Origin: Paroedura picta | Lineage: Eukaryota > Chordata > Lepidosauria > Squamata > Gekkonidae | Direction of reading: 5' to 3' | NCBI RefSeq assembly: GCF_049243985.1 | Contig: NC_135369.1 | Location: 19,618,533 to 19,682,532, forward strand | DNA: 64,000 nt | Shown: positions 1 through 11,500 of the stretch, in pieces | Numbering within the stretch: position 1 is the stretch's first letter | How the letters are laid out: each line of letters begins with the position of its first letter | Made by a program: the position numbers and the translations under genes | Notes under the pieces: generated by a model | Seen by the model: only the letters and a program-made list of their open reading frames with translations | Database searches by the model: none | Told to the model about the DNA's origin: nothing

Positions 1-62
1 TAAATTCACCTTGAGACTTCTTTGGGCAGTAAAAAGGGGGGTACAAAAAACAGCTCTTCTCT
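1..62 (+). mobile_element. tRNA-derived SINE, 3' tail at window edge
   Basis: It has the 3' end of the window's commonest SINE (ctttgagacttcttcgg-like stretch, then ctcttctcttctt). The head lies outside the window. Confidence 0.7.
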
Positions 63-126
63 TCTTTCCCTTTGAACTGAAGTAGGCCAGAAGGTAGCTG
101 GTCCAAGCAGGTTCACCAACACATTT

Positions 127-332
127 AGAAGAAGAGGAAGAAGAAGAGTTGGTTCTTATATGCCGCTTTTCAAAGCGGCTTACATTCGCCTTCCCTTTCC
201 TCTCCCCACAACAGACACCCTGTGGGGTGGGTGAGGCTCAGAGAGCCCTGGTATTCCTGCTCGGTCAGAACAGCTTTATCAGTGCTGTGGCGAGCCCAAG
301 GTCACCCAGCTGGTTGCATGTGGGGTAGAGGG
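127..332 (-). mobile_element. tRNA-derived SINE
   Basis: Reads on the minus strand. The agttggttcttatatgccgc tail, the cacaacagacaccctgtg core and the ttgcatgtgg segment are present; the tRNA-like head is cut. Confidence 0.8.
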
Positions 333-1060
333 GTTTAGTTTGATAGGAGCTGGATCAAGCTACTGCAAAGAAGAAAATGTGCTGAACCAGTTTCCTTCAC
401 AGGATGCTAGAATGATTTTTACAAGTAGAGGTATGTGAGACCCATTCCCTCCCCTTTCCTGCTGAGCCCTGGCACGGCTCCCTTCCAATCTCCCTGCCCA
501 GGTCATGGATCCAGGCACAGTTCCAGGATTTCTCACCTGCCTCTGGGCCTGAAGCTGCGGGCCTCCAGTGGCTCTCAAAAGCCACCGTCATGGCATCTCT
601 ATGATGAGATGCTACACCTGGTGTGTGTGTGTGTGTGAGCTGACAGCAGTATTGTTTTTTTTGGGGGGGGGATTTAACCTCTTATGTTTCAGTTTATGTT
701 TCAGTGTCAGATTTTACTGAAAACCTGTTGTGTCCCCCAAGTTTGCAAAAATCTGTTTGCTGTCAATGTGAGCCCAATCCATGGATTTATGTATCTGCAG
801 ATCAGCCCAGCAGGGCTATTCGATCTCTAGATGTCCTTCAGTGTTTCACAGAAGAGATGTGCTGCCCTTGCTCTCCAGCAGTTATTCAGGGCCAGATTTG
901 ACATGTCCACCCACGAAACTCCTGTTGTGAACAAGGTTGCCAGCGGTCCAGAGGAGGAAAACAAATGGTGTTGAAACAGAGGTTAAGGAGGACTTGACCG
1001 CCCACCCTTAAAGAGCTTCAGATGCTATTTCCATACATTCAGTCTGTATTAAAGGGACAG
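333..1060. other. No recognised gene; short GT repeat at 621-637
   Basis: Apart from a nine-unit GT run and a T/G homopolymer near 655-672, nothing is recognised here. The short ORFs lack family features. Confidence 0.5.
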
Positions 1061-1084
1061 GACACTCTATGGCGGGGGGGGGGG

Positions 1085-1212
1085 CAAATTGTGGATCTCC
1101 AGATATTCATGGACTACAATTACCAGGAGCCCCTGCCAATTGGCCATGCTGGCAAGGCTCATGTGAATTGTAGTCCATGGACATCTGGAGAGCCACAATT
1201 TGACCATCCCTG
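1085..1212. mobile_element. Palindromic hAT MITE, old copy
   Basis: The arms gactacaatt / gaattgtagtcc and ends caaattgtgg / ccacaatttg face each other around gccaattggc. The copy is diverged and has no clear target duplication. Confidence 0.75.
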
Positions 1213-1225
1213 CTCTGTGGCATTA

Positions 1226-1319
1226 TACTCTACTGGGTCCCTCCCATCTCCAAACCCCGCCCCTCTCTAGGCTCCATTCTCAATATCTCCAGGTATCCCC
1301 CTAAGAGCTGGCAACCCCA
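1226..1319. repeat. Fragment of the 'gttgccagc' ~200-bp interspersed repeat
   Basis: Shares ctccaggtatccccc and gagctggcaacccc with about twenty other copies in the window. Confidence 0.6.
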
Positions 1320-1364
1320 CTTCCCTCCATCAGCAGCCCAAATTGTGAATGAGGGCAATAGGCC

Positions 1365-1860
1365 ACTGTGGGAGTAGCCTTGGCATATGAGCAGGGTTAT
1401 TGCCCCACCCAACGAAATGTTGGTGCAGCCCAAAGAACGCCAACCCGAGATCTGCAACAATCCCACATGGCTGAAGAATTCTCTTGTTTTCCGGAGCCTG
1501 CATATTTTTACAGTAACAGCTGCAATGCGTGGAATAACAATTCGGGCAGAGCATCACGTTCCTGCACATGCAGGCACTACGGCCAAGATGCATTCACCCG
1601 CCTTCCCACCCGGAGATTCACCTGCAAAGGCTAACATTTTGCCGGACCCCCCACCAAGGGTAAATGAAGGACAGCGGTTCATTCACAAGGACCGGCAGCC
1701 AGACAAGAAGGGCTGGGCCCGGTGGACAGAGATAATTGAAGGAAACACATACAATAGTTGCCAAGGCTCCCACAGGGCTAGTCGCCTGAAGCTGGCAACC
1801 CTACCCATACATGCCCTGTTGGTGGGTGGGGGAAGGGAGCCTGGCAAACCTGGTTATCAG
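1365..1860. other. Unassigned stretch with a chance-looking 158-codon ORF
   Basis: A plus-strand frame at 1387-1863 is open, but no domain, splice signal or codon pattern supports a gene. Confidence 0.4.
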
Positions 1861-1864
1861 TAGT

Positions 1865-1990
1865 TGACCTCTGTGGGCCTAACCTCGTCAGAAGCTAAAC
1901 AGCGTCGGACCTGATCAGTACTTCAATGGTGGACCAGCAAGCCAGTCCAGAAGGATGGTGACCCAGAGGCAAGCAATGGCCATCTTGGAG
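1865..1990 (+). mobile_element. 5S rRNA-derived SINE, diverged
   Basis: The stretch cagaagctaaacagcgtcgg then acctgatcagtacttcaatg follows the 5S rRNA internal promoter region (gaagctaagcagggtcgggc... cctggttagtacttggatgg). Hybrid 5S/Sauria SINEs are known in squamates. Confidence 0.75.
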
Positions 1991-2294
1991 TCCCCCGTGC
2001 CGTGGTACATCTGAGGGGCTCTCGAGGTACACTGCTGTGCCCCAGCACCTTGGCTTGAAAATCCCGATCTAGGTGTTGCCAACTTTCCAAGCAGCCCTGG
2101 TAGCTGTGCCTTTATCCACAGACTGATCTGTTGCAAGAGTCAGGGGGAGCCTGCTGGGAAGGCCTCCGGGAGCCCAATAAAGGGAGAGGAGGAATGCCGG
2201 TCAGCTGGTCTCCACCTGTTCCCCCCATCCCACCCCCTAGCCAGATAGTAGCCCTGCTCTGCAGTCCCAGGCATGCCTACGAAGATGCAAATCT

Positions 2295-2508
2295 TGTTGC
2301 CAACCTCCGGGTGGTGGCTGGAGGTTCCCTGGGACTGCAATGGATCTCCAGGCAATAGAGATCCATTCCCTTGGAGAACATGGCTGCTTTGGAAGGTGGA
2401 CTCTACAGGGTTCTACTCTGCAGAAGTCCCTCCCCTCGCCAAGCCCCACCCTTCACAGGCTCCACCCCCAATCCCCACGGATTCTTCAATCCAGGGCTGG
2501 CAACCCTA
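2295..2508. repeat. ~200-bp interspersed repeat, near full
   Basis: Opens ttgccaacctccgggtgg, contains ctccaggcaatagagatcca and a variant of ttctccaggg, and closes gggctggcaaccct. The ends are inverted, so it is likely a non-autonomous DNA element. Confidence 0.7.
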
Positions 2509-2767
2509 TTGGTTACGGCCCACGGGGCTTCCTTCCAGGTAAATAAGCAAAGGGCTTCAGACCTTGTTGCAAGCAGGCCTGGATCCACCACAGGAAAGGT
2601 TGCCAACCGCCTCGAGAAAAAGATGCCCTGTCCCTTTAAAAAATGCTTCATGAGTAGAAATGGCACTTGAGACTTTTCATGGCATGGAGGGCAGATAACT
2701 TACCATTAAGACTCTGTTCAAGTCACAGGACATTTTCCTCCACACCTTCTGAAACCCGTGTGGGGTT

Positions 2768-2985
2768 TTTGGTTGGTTTTTATACCCTGCTTTTCACTAC
2801 CTGAAGGAGTCTCAGTGGCTGACAGCCATCTTCCCTTCCCCTCCCCACAACAGACATCCTGTGAGGTAGGTGAGGCTGAGAGAGCTCTGACAGAACTGCT
2901 CTGAGAACAGCTCTAATAGGACTATGACTGGCCTATTTTCATCCAGCTGGCTGCATGTGGAGGAGCGGGGATTCCAAGGTGCTGG
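2768..2985 (-). mobile_element. tRNA-derived SINE
   Basis: Minus-strand copy with ataccctgcttttcactacc tail, cacaacagacatcctgtgag core and ggctgcatgtggagg segment. Confidence 0.8.
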
Positions 2986-3164
2986 GAACCCTACAAGTTT
3001 AAACCTGGCTTGTGGTGGTGGTTGTTCTTCAATCAGTAACTTGTAATGACTTCCTACCCATCTATCCTGCCCATGCCTGCTCACCCAAGAGTTGCCCCCT
3101 GGTCTAAGGTGGATTTTTCAATGTCTCCCTCACCTTTCTCAAAGATTCAGGGGCGGGGGGGGGG

Positions 3165-4145
3165 GTAGCCATGTTGGTCTGGAGCAACCTGATAAGGTTT
3201 GAGTCCACCATCCCCTTGAAGACCAAGAAAGGTTTATGCTGGGTTCCTACGTACACACATTTCTTCAGACACATTGAACCAGAAGTCGCCAGCCATGACC
3301 TGCAGAAAGTGGTTGATCAGGAGGAGGCCAGGAAGGGCCAATGAGAGCCCAGATGGATGACTAACTTTGTAATAAATACAACTACGACTGGATGAAGACA
3401 ATTGATAAGACCGTGAATAGCAGTAAAGTAACAAACAACCTCATAAAGGAGTTTATAGCAGATATCTGTAAAGATATCAGTTAAGCCCTGGGGTTTCCAT
3501 AATTGCCCTGAGTGTCACGATAACTTGTAACTCCGCAATCTCCCTTTCTTGCCGGTTTCTAAAGTTTCGTGTGGTACAGTAGAGTCCAGAAAATATATTT
3601 CTTGCACAGATTGGTTTGTTGTCAGGTTGATGGTAGGGTTATTGAAAGTTATTGAATGTGTGGTGGGATTTGTCTAGAGCATCTTTATCATGTGTCCATA
3701 CTAATAAAGATGTCATCGATGTATCGCAGGTATAGAATCATAGAATCATAGAGTTGGAAGGGGCCATACAGGCCATCTAGTCCAACCCCCGGCTCAATGC
3801 AGGATCAGCCCTAAGCATCCTAAAGCAAGAGGAGGATATAAGAGAAGGATGAGTGGGTGGAAGTTTAAGAAGTGTTGCTCCAGTCGGCCGATAAGATGTT
3901 CGCATACTATGGGGCCATGAGGGTACCCATTGATCTGAAGGAACAAGTTTTCACCAGATTTGAAGTGGTTATGGGTGAGAACAAAATGGGCCGTTTGGGG
4001 TCAAAGTCAGCTGTGGTGTTGTCAGAAACCATATTCCTTATGGCTTATCATATTCCTTATCCAACTTTGTGTGCGGTGTTGGTGTACAGAGATTGGTCTT
4101 AAAAGTGCCACTGGACTCAAACTTTGTTTGACAGATACAAACTAA
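3165..4145 (-). mobile_element. Penelope-like retroelement fragment (RT domain)
   Basis: On the minus strand, 3500-3740 reads LRYIDDIFISMDT followed by PTINLT-like and YFLDSTV-like pieces. 3840-4080 reads ITTSNLV..., an LxxNG-like turn and YANI, in the order of a Penelope RT (YIDD catalytic box, NFLDV-like motif). Related short sequences (tagccatgttggtctgg; ggtcttaaaagtgccactgg) flank both sides and look like the element's repeated ends. A CR1 fragment splits it at 3734-3832. It has several frame breaks and is plainly inactive. Confidence 0.7.
3734..3832 (-). mobile_element. CR1 LINE 3' fragment
   Basis: atagaatcatagagttggaa, ccatctagtccaaccccc and gctcaatgcaggatcagccc form the antisense CR1 3' end. 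It is inserted in the Penelope-like element. Confidence 0.85.
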
Positions 4146-4159
4146 GCATCCGTCTAGGT

Positions 4160-4297
4160 CAGGGGTAGTCAAACTGCGGCCCTCCAGATGTCCATGGACT
4201 ACAATTCCCAGGAGCCCCCTGCCAGCGAATGCTGGCAGGGGGCTCCTGGGAATTGTAGTCCATGGACATCTGGAGGGCCGCAGTTTGACTACCCCTG
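4160..4297. mobile_element. Palindromic hAT MITE with perfect 8-bp target duplication
   Basis: A 138-base, near-perfect inverted repeat from caggggtagtcaaactgcgg to its complement. gtctaggt stands directly on both sides (4152-4159 and 4298-4305). An 8-bp duplication and CAGGGG ends are typical of hAT. Confidence 0.93.
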
Positions 4298-4305
4298 GTC
4301 TAGGT

Positions 4306-5290
4306 GAACTGAATCAATTGGAGAGTGTGTTTTTCAAGTCCCTGAGAAGGGGGGTGGGGTGGGTGGGATGGCCCTTTTCCCGTTCTGGGTTTCTGATTCT
4401 GCTCAGAACGGCACTGTGTATATATATATATGCGGGCTTGGTTGGTGGCCGCATTCTAGACTTTAGTGTAAGCAGTCACAGATTTTCCATTCATTGCCTT
4501 ATAACCCTGCACAGAAATGAGACAGCCCCTCTTAAAGCAAACTTATAGCCCACCTTTGGTTAATGATACAAATAAACTCTGATCGTTTATCCAATGCAAA
4601 AGGCCTCCTTGAAATCTCTGAAGTGAAATCCGGGGCAATGTTGCCCCCTGGTGGGATTATGATTTATAAGCAACCAAAAAAAATAATTTAAGGCCTCCAC
4701 TTCACCCAAATGGGGAGGGCTCCGAATTGCTCCAGCTGCTTGCCTTCCCTAGAATAAAATGATGAAATATATGAGAACACAGATAAAAGTACCATCTGCA
4801 CCCGGTTCATGATGCATGCCTAGGCAGATACGCAGTGTCAAATGCCAAAGGGTATGCATGCTGACTCAGAAGTTGATACCACGGTGTTCCACAGAATTTA
4901 TTCCCGAGCCAAATGTACAAAGAACAAGAGCTTTTTAGCGTGGTGCCATACACGTTTACCCCAAAATAAATCCCGCTGTGTTTAGTGAAGCTGCTTCCCA
5001 AGAATTTTTGCAGAGAACTGCAGGGCTCGTGTTCTTTAAAATTGGTAATCAAGAACCTGAACATACACAAGCGATCAACAAGGAGCACCTAGACGCGGAG
5101 AAGCAAGCCAACACCTTGCCAGGGCTGGGGACAGCCGTGTCCAGAGGCCTACTCAACCACCAAGCCTACCAGGTGACCTTCGGCCAGGCCCACAAAGAGG
5201 GCCAGGAAATTTCTGGAGAGTTGGGGGACAGAGCCCAGGTTTTGGGAGGGGAAGGACCTCAGAGGGGTATAATTCTATAAAGTGTGCCTT
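4306..5290. other. No recognised gene or repeat
   Basis: Apart from a short TA run at 4420-4430, nothing is supported. The minus-strand 93-codon and plus-strand 100-codon frames near 4.8-5.3 kb show no domain. Confidence 0.4.
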
Positions 5291-5291
5291 T

Positions 5292-5413
5292 GAAGAGGAA
5301 GAGGAAGAGGAAGAGGAAGAGGAAGAGGAAGAGGAAGAGGAAGAGGAAGAAGAAGAAGAAGAAGAAGAAGAAGAAGAAGAAGAAGAAGAAGAAGAAGAAG
5401 AAGAAGAAGAAGA
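5292..5413 (+). repeat. GGAAGA/GAA microsatellite
   Basis: About 122 bases of gaagag units grading into gaa units, running into the tail of the following SINE copy. It makes a Lys/Arg-rich ORF that is not a gene. Confidence 0.95.
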
Positions 5414-5520
5414 GTTGGTTCTTATATGCCGCTTTTCTCTGCCTGGAGGAGTCTCAAAGCGGCTTACAGTCGCCTTCCCTTTCCTCTCCCCACAACAGAC
5501 ACCTTATGAAGTAGGAGAGG
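5414..5520 (-). mobile_element. tRNA-derived SINE, 5'-truncated
   Basis: Tail and core of the common SINE on the minus strand, beginning at the GAA expansion. Confidence 0.8.
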
Positions 5521-5560
5521 CAGCCATTTTCTCTAGGGGAACTGATCCCTGTCATCTAGA

Positions 5561-5870
5561 CTGTTTTTACCTTTTTATCACCGGGTACCACTCACCGGGG
5601 ACCACTCAATGCCTTTTACTGAGGCCCGGTGGGGGGGTAGTTTACTCCTCTACTCTCAACCACTGCCCTAACGCTCTCTGATCGCCATGGTAATGTTTAA
5701 ACATCCCTTCAAAATGAGATACAGACACGCCACAACAATGAAGTGTGTTGTAAAGGGCTGGGGGGGGGGTGAAGTAAAGGGCCAGGGAGGGGAGAAGGCG
5801 TCCTTCGGGGCCCACCCCCAATTAGTCGAAGGGCCACATGTGGTCTGCAGCCCACAGGTTGGGGATCGCT
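5561..5870. mobile_element. Probable hAT element
   Basis: The right end, cacaggttggggatcgct, resembles hAT ends in this window. catctaga (5553-5560) and aatctaga (5871-5878) flank it, 7 of 8 matching. Confidence 0.55.
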
Positions 5871-5930
5871 AATCTAGAGGTCATCTGTGATTCCTGGAGA
5901 TCTCCAGCTGCCAACTGCCGATAACATTGG

Positions 5931-5974
5931 AGTCCAGCAACACCTTACTCATAGTCCAGCAACACCTTACTCAT
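5931..5974 (+). repeat. 22-bp perfect tandem duplication
   Basis: agtccagcaacaccttactc plus 'at' occurs twice head to tail. Confidence 0.9.
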
Positions 5975-6629
5975 AGGCTAGCCTACCTCACAGGGTAGTT
6001 GGGATTAAAGCAAGGACGTAAACATTTGTAGGAATGAAGGGCTCTGCTGTGAGAGTGAACCAGAAATTTTAATCCCTCATTTGCCAGCATCACGAAACAA
6101 AAAGCCCTTTGAAAGAGTTGGGGGGGGGAATGTTGATCCTTTCCAAGTCCTCCTGGCCTTGGCCCTGATCCAAAACTAGCTGAGCCGAGCAGACTCTTTT
6201 GGCAGATGAAGTCCGCAGCATCAATCAGCGAGACAAGCAGATGAAGAAAACAATTGTTTAGCTGGAAACGGCCATTGCAAAATACTTAGAGCGTAAGCAT
6301 CTCACTACAGGACAAGCCTGGGAGAGGGTGTTTCCCCCCAAAAGAAGCAGGAAGCAACTCAGAAGTGTACTTTTGGGACAAGCAACAAAATGACATTTTT
6401 ACAGAGGGCAGAAAAGAAAGGCCCACATCCCCATCTCCCCAGCTTTCCTGCAGGTTTAAGGGTGCCAGCTTCCAGATGCGGAATCAAAATGGCAGGTACA
6501 CATTATGAAAGAACCACGAGAGGCAATAGAAAAGTTGAATATTCTACTGACAACATCTGTGCACAGAGAAGAAGTTTGATTCTTCTGAAGCTTGTGGATG
6601 CTAGAACAACGTTAGGTTCTGAGGAAGAA
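5975..6629. other. No recognised gene or repeat
   Basis: Ordinary unique-looking sequence; the 91-codon plus frame at 6390 has no recognisable features. Confidence 0.4.
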
Positions 6630-6760
6630 CCGTCTGGTGTAGTGGTTAGGAGTGCGGACTTCTAATCTGGCATGCCGGGTTCGATTCCTCCACATGCAGC
6701 CAGCTGGATGATCTTGGGCTCGCCACAGCACTGATAAAGCTGTTTTGACCGAGCTCCCTG
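6630..6760 (+). mobile_element. tRNA-derived SINE, 3'-truncated
   Basis: Carries the tRNA-like head: tggtgtagtggttaggagtg, then gggttcgattcctccacatg. Confidence 0.85.
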
Positions 6761-7009
6761 CAAGCAGAAAACTAGCAGAGCAGAAAGAGGGCTGACTGAA
6801 GTCTTCTTTCTCTGCAAGGGTTGCCCTTCCACGGAGTAAGAAAATTTGCCTTGTCTCCTTATGTCTGAAATGCAGAAATCAGCAAGTGAAGTTTTGGGGG
6901 CCTGCAGGGAGAGAGAAAAAGCCCCCAGTAATTTGCAAACGATCTTGTTGCAGTTGAAAGAGACCAGAAAACAGTTCAGAAGCTGGCAACCTTCCCCCAT
7001 CCTCTCTAG

Positions 7010-7145
7010 GGCTGCCAGATGTGAATTGGGCAACATCTGGAGATTCGAGGGTGGAGCTTGGGGAGGATGGGCTTTGGGGAGGGGAGGGACCTCATCAGGG
7101 GACAATGCATAGAGTCCTCCTTCCAAGGGAGCCATTTCCTCCAGG
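7010..7145. repeat. ~200-bp interspersed repeat, partial
   Basis: agggctgccagatg start, gggtggagcttggggagg core and ccatttcctccaggtgaac end. Confidence 0.65.
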
Positions 7146-7162
7146 TGAACGGCTATTGTAGT

Positions 7163-7300
7163 ATCATAGAGTTGGAAGGGGCCAGACAGGCCATCTAGTC
7201 CAACCTCCTGCTCAATGCAGCATCAGCCTCAAGCATCCAGGATCAGGATCTGTCCAGCTGCTTCTTAAAGACCGCCAGTGAGGGGGAGCTCACTATCTAT
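7163..7300 (-). mobile_element. CR1 LINE 3' fragment
   Basis: catagagttggaaggggcca, ccatctagtccaacctcc and ctgtccagctgcttcttaaa are antisense CR1 3' sequence. Confidence 0.85.
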
Positions 7301-7497
7301 TGTCTGAAGATCATCTTGTACGAGCTAATAGCTATCATTGAGGGGGGTCCTAACAGGGAGGATTTGGGGGGGGGGAGAATTTAAAAAAGTGGGATCCCAA
7401 ACCAAAAACCCAAAGTGCTCTCTAGATCTTTGGAATCCCATCTCATTCTGGGTCGATTCACCAGTTGTGGAAGCAGAGAGAAGTCCTGGAGTACCTG

Positions 7498-7705
7498 AAG
7501 GGTTGCCAGCTCGGTGGGGAAGATTTTTTGGGGGGGAGCCTGGGGGGGTTGGGAGAGGGAGGAGACTTCAGTGGGCCGTAATGCCATGAAGTCCATCTTC
7601 CAAGGCGGCCATTTTCTCCGGATCGGCTGATCTCTCTCTCTCCTGGAGATCAGTTCTAATTCCAGGAGACCTCCAGGCACAACCTGGAGGTTGGCATCCC
7701 TAATT
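7498..7705. repeat. ~200-bp interspersed repeat, near full
   Basis: gggttgccagctcgg start and acctggaggttggcatccct end, with the ttctccggatcggctgatct centre. Confidence 0.7.
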
Positions 7706-7877
7706 CCAGAATGGTTTCCCCATGTAGTTATTAACTCAATGAACTCCCTGCTGCAAGATATATTAATGTAGGATATTTTTATGCCACCACTTTGGAATCC
7801 TGCTCAAGACAGATTACAATTACGACAGCATCACGACGTAAACAAAAAGCCCTTGGACTTTTTGGCTTAAAAGCAAC

Positions 7878-8022
7878 CCACAGGGACTTCAGTGGGGCCT
7901 AATGCCACAGAGTAAACCTTCCAAAGTGATCAAATTCCCCAGGAGAATTTCTCTCTGCTGCCTGGAGATCAGTTGAAATAGAGGGAGGTCTCCAGTTACC
8001 ACCTGGAGGGTGGCAACCTGAC
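7878..8022. repeat. ~200-bp interspersed repeat, partial
   Basis: gggacttcagtggggcctaa through ccacctggagggtggcaacc. Confidence 0.6.
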
Positions 8023-8508
8023 AAAGATGGTTCTGCCAGAAACCAAGGTTTAGGACTGGAGAAACTCTCCTGCCACAGTTGGCTTCGGGAGACCGGTCTG
8101 TCCTGCCTCTTTAACAGCAGCTGCCAGATTAAACAGATGGCCTTGGCCCCATCATTCCATCTCCTGGGCCGGAAAACCTTTGGTGGTGAAATTTCTCTGC
8201 CTGACAGGCTGTAAGAATCAGTTTTGTTCTGCAACTAGGAATTTTCAGCTTCGGCATGCCTTAACTTTCTGATCTGTCCTCCCTAAACTCTTTGGGTGCT
8301 GTTTTTCGGTCCTAGGAGGAGTTGTGGTTTAGAACATTGCATTTCTGATTTTCCCACAATTGTCTGTGGGGTTTTTTTTAAAACTTGTCTCAGCTGTGTG
8401 ACTCAGATCATGTGATCCCTGCAAGTTTTAAAGTTGCCGTAAGCAGAACTGGTTAAGTAACCGGCAACCGTAAACTTTTGAATGCCCTGTGGTCCCGTCT
8501 TCTATGCT

Positions 8509-8565
8509 ATGGAGTCTTCTACAGACACGGCAGATTATATCCTTCAGGCTCCTGTTTTTTACCCG
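8509..8565 (+). CDS. LGALS12: LGALS12 coding exon 1
   Basis: The exon encodes [19 protein letters not shown] and ends at CCG|gtgagt in phase 0, matching the human N-terminal segment DSFILQPPVFHP. The ATG at 8509 has G at -3 and G at +4. An in-frame ATG at 8482, just after a TGA, would add MPCGPVFYA but has a weak context, so 8509 is preferred. Confidence 0.85.
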
Positions 8566-11500
8566 GTGAGTTTTGGCTTCTTCTTCTCTTTTTTTTAACT
8601 CCCTCCTTGCTTGCCTTGCTGGTGAAAAATCCAAGGTGAGGAAGCAACCCTCCTACTTCCTTTAACTACTGAAAGTTTTGCAATGGAACATGTAGCTTGA
8701 AAGGGAAAGGAGAAAGTAAAAAAGACACAGCCCTATTATGCAGTGTTTTCTCTCACTTTCACTGGACATGTTTGTTGGGTTTTCTTTGTTGTTCTGCATT
8801 GATTTTCCTCTCTTCAGCACTCAGTTAACTTTCTAATTGCTGTTTCCCCGGGTTTTCTGAAAGTGCTTTTGTGCCGATTTACCCTTCGTTTTGCTTCCAA
8901 GCCAAAGGTAACTCAAAAGTTTACAGATTCCCTCAGATTCCTCTTCCATCTTTTTGCCACCTCTCCATGGTCACTTCCCCACCCACATTAAGGTCATTCT
9001 GCCCACTCTCTGCCTTCTGCCATGAGTCTAGCGGCATGATTCTAGTCTCAGATTGTAGTCTTGGATCACTGAATTAAACAATTTAAATTGGGGGGATTAA
9101 ATGGAGCTGCGTGAAGTCCCTGCTTACAAACAAACAAAAAAGATTTCAGTGCTACATTCAATCAAAATTGGAGGGGGGAGTGTCAGTGTGGAATGAAACT
9201 GGCATGAGAGAGAGACGGAGACTGGAATGGGAAGCCTAACGTTTAAAAACATTTTCCCCTTTCCTGCTTTAGTGAACCAAGTTGGGGCGGGGGGGACTAT
9301 TTTGGCAGTCGCCAGAAGCCTATCAGTAAAATGGCAGCTGAGCCACATGGGCAGTCTGTGAACTGCCAAACTTAAGAAGGGTTTCGGATTGACCCCTTTG
9401 GAGGACAGAGTGCATTCTGCACAGGGCAGGCGGTAAGGAACTGCCAAGTTCACATGACCTGTGTGCAGTATAAAGTTAGAGACTCCCAAAGAGAAAACCG
9501 CACAAATTTGCAAGGAAGGGCAGGATGTTAGCATTACTACGTGACTGTGCTACGGCATCAGTGAAAATAACCCCATTTTTTAAAAAAGTTAGTGGCACAA
9601 GACTAAAAAAGCTATCTAGAATAGCCCTGGGCAAACTATGGTAGAGTTGTGGCTGACTTTACATAGGCACACATGTTGTTGTTAGGTGCGAAGTGGTGTC
9701 CGACCAATCGCGACCCCATGGACAATGATCCTCCAGGCCTTCCTGTCCTCTACCGTTCCCCGGAGTCCATTTAAGTTTGCACCGACTGCTTCAGTGACTC
9801 CATCCAGCCACCTCATTCTCTGTCGTCCCCTTCTTCTTTTGCCACACACACACACACATACACAAATTGCCAAGGAACACAGCTTGCAATACCAGTATCA
9901 GTGGGTTCTACTACACATTCGGTACACTCAATATGTTCCCCCATATGATGAGATCATGTGACTCTTCCCCAGTTTTCCCAGGGACTGATCGCACAGCAGA
10001 GAATTCCCTGGGCCTTGGCAATATGGGAAACAGGCTTGTCAGCTGCTTGTCAGTTTCACAAAAGTCTAGTCAGTTTCAGCAGGGGGTTTCTGTTCCCTTT
10101 AATTCCACTAACACACACAAAAAATAAATGCCCAAAACCTGAACCGCCAGGATGTAATCGGAAGGCACTTGCTGGATGCTACTGGGCAGCCATGATAGGA
10201 ATAATACTTTGGAGGCCATGCAGCACACTTCCCAAATAGTACTCCACCCCCCACCCCCACCCCATTTAGAAAAGTGCATTTTTTAAAATGGTAGCTGCAG
10301 AATAAATGCACCGGAAGAAAAAGAATGGGGCATGAGGTGGGCACTGAGTCTGAAGTCAAGATTAAAGGCTTGCTGCTCTGAAAATCTGCCATGAGTCGGC
10401 CGTGCGTAATAGGGCAATGTTACCCGGGCAGTTTTTCAAGGCTGAATTGCAGTCTTACTGTGTTTGGAAGAATTTTGGCTTCAGAGAAACTTTGCAAAAA
10501 TCTATAAGTTAGCAAAGATGGATTTCTTTGGGGTTTAGCTGGTTTTGCTACGGTTGTCTAAGTAGCCAGACTGTGGCTCTCCAGATGTCCATGAACTACA
10601 ATTCCCATACAATTCCCATACAATTCCCATACAATTCTCATGGGAATTGTAGTCCATGGACATCTGGAGAGCCACAGTCTGGCCACCCCTGGTCTAATGC
10701 AACAAGGACTGGCCTGGTTTCTCTTCTCCTTGGAGTTGCCAGATCCCGCTCTCACCCACCCCCAGCTACCTGTGGGGGGCAGGAGTAGAATTGCCAGCTC
10801 CCAGCTGGAGATTTGGAGATGGAGCCAGGGAGGAATGGGAACTGAGTGGGGTACAGTGCCCTCCATTTTCCCCAGGGAAAGCTCATCTCTGTCATCTGGA
10901 GAGGAGCTATAATTCCAGGGGATCCCCAGGTCCCACTTGAAGGTTGGCATCCTGGTTGGCATCTAAGAGGAATGCTGTCCCCCCCCCCCCCGGCTCTGCT
11001 CCTGTATCTAACAACTGTCTTGGCTTGCTGAAATCTGGCATGTTTTTTTTGTGCCTGGATCTTCTCCTTGGGAGTGTAAAAACCTGCTAAGCTTGTTCAG
11101 ATGCCAGCCTGGCACCGCTTAAAGGCACCTGGGAGTCTTGCTGGAAAAACATATCACCCCCTGAGTGAGATCTCATAATAATTGAGAAACTAGGTAGAAG
11201 GGAGGGGGGAACAGGTTCCTTCAGGTTATCTCCAGAACGGAGGAGAGAAAAGATCAGTCGTCCTATGCGGATACTTATCTATTTGGTGTGTTTCTCTCCT
11301 GCCCTTTCTTGAAGGAGCAGGGAGGTAGACGTGGTTTTCCCCATCTGTGTTTAGTCCTCACAACAACCCTGCAAGGTAGGTTGGGCTGGAAGAAAAGTGC
11401 CCAGCCCCAAGTCACCATCAAGGCTCATGGACAGAGATGAGTTGAACCTCAATCTCTGCGCTCTGCTTAATCCACTCTAATTGTCGCTTTTCATGCAATT

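Noticed and set aside
1387-1863. 158-codon plus-strand frame
   Set aside because: No family, no splice or promoter context, and an equally open frame overlaps it.
1865-1990. 5S rRNA gene
   Set aside because: Diverged and partial, followed by SINE body sequence; it is a 5S-derived SINE.
5284-5514. 72-codon Lys/Arg-rich frame
   Set aside because: It is a translation of the GGAAGA/GAA microsatellite plus a SINE tail.
6630-6760. tRNA gene suggested by A/B box-like sequence
   Set aside because: It is the head of a tRNA-derived SINE with the usual SINE body; no cloverleaf closure.
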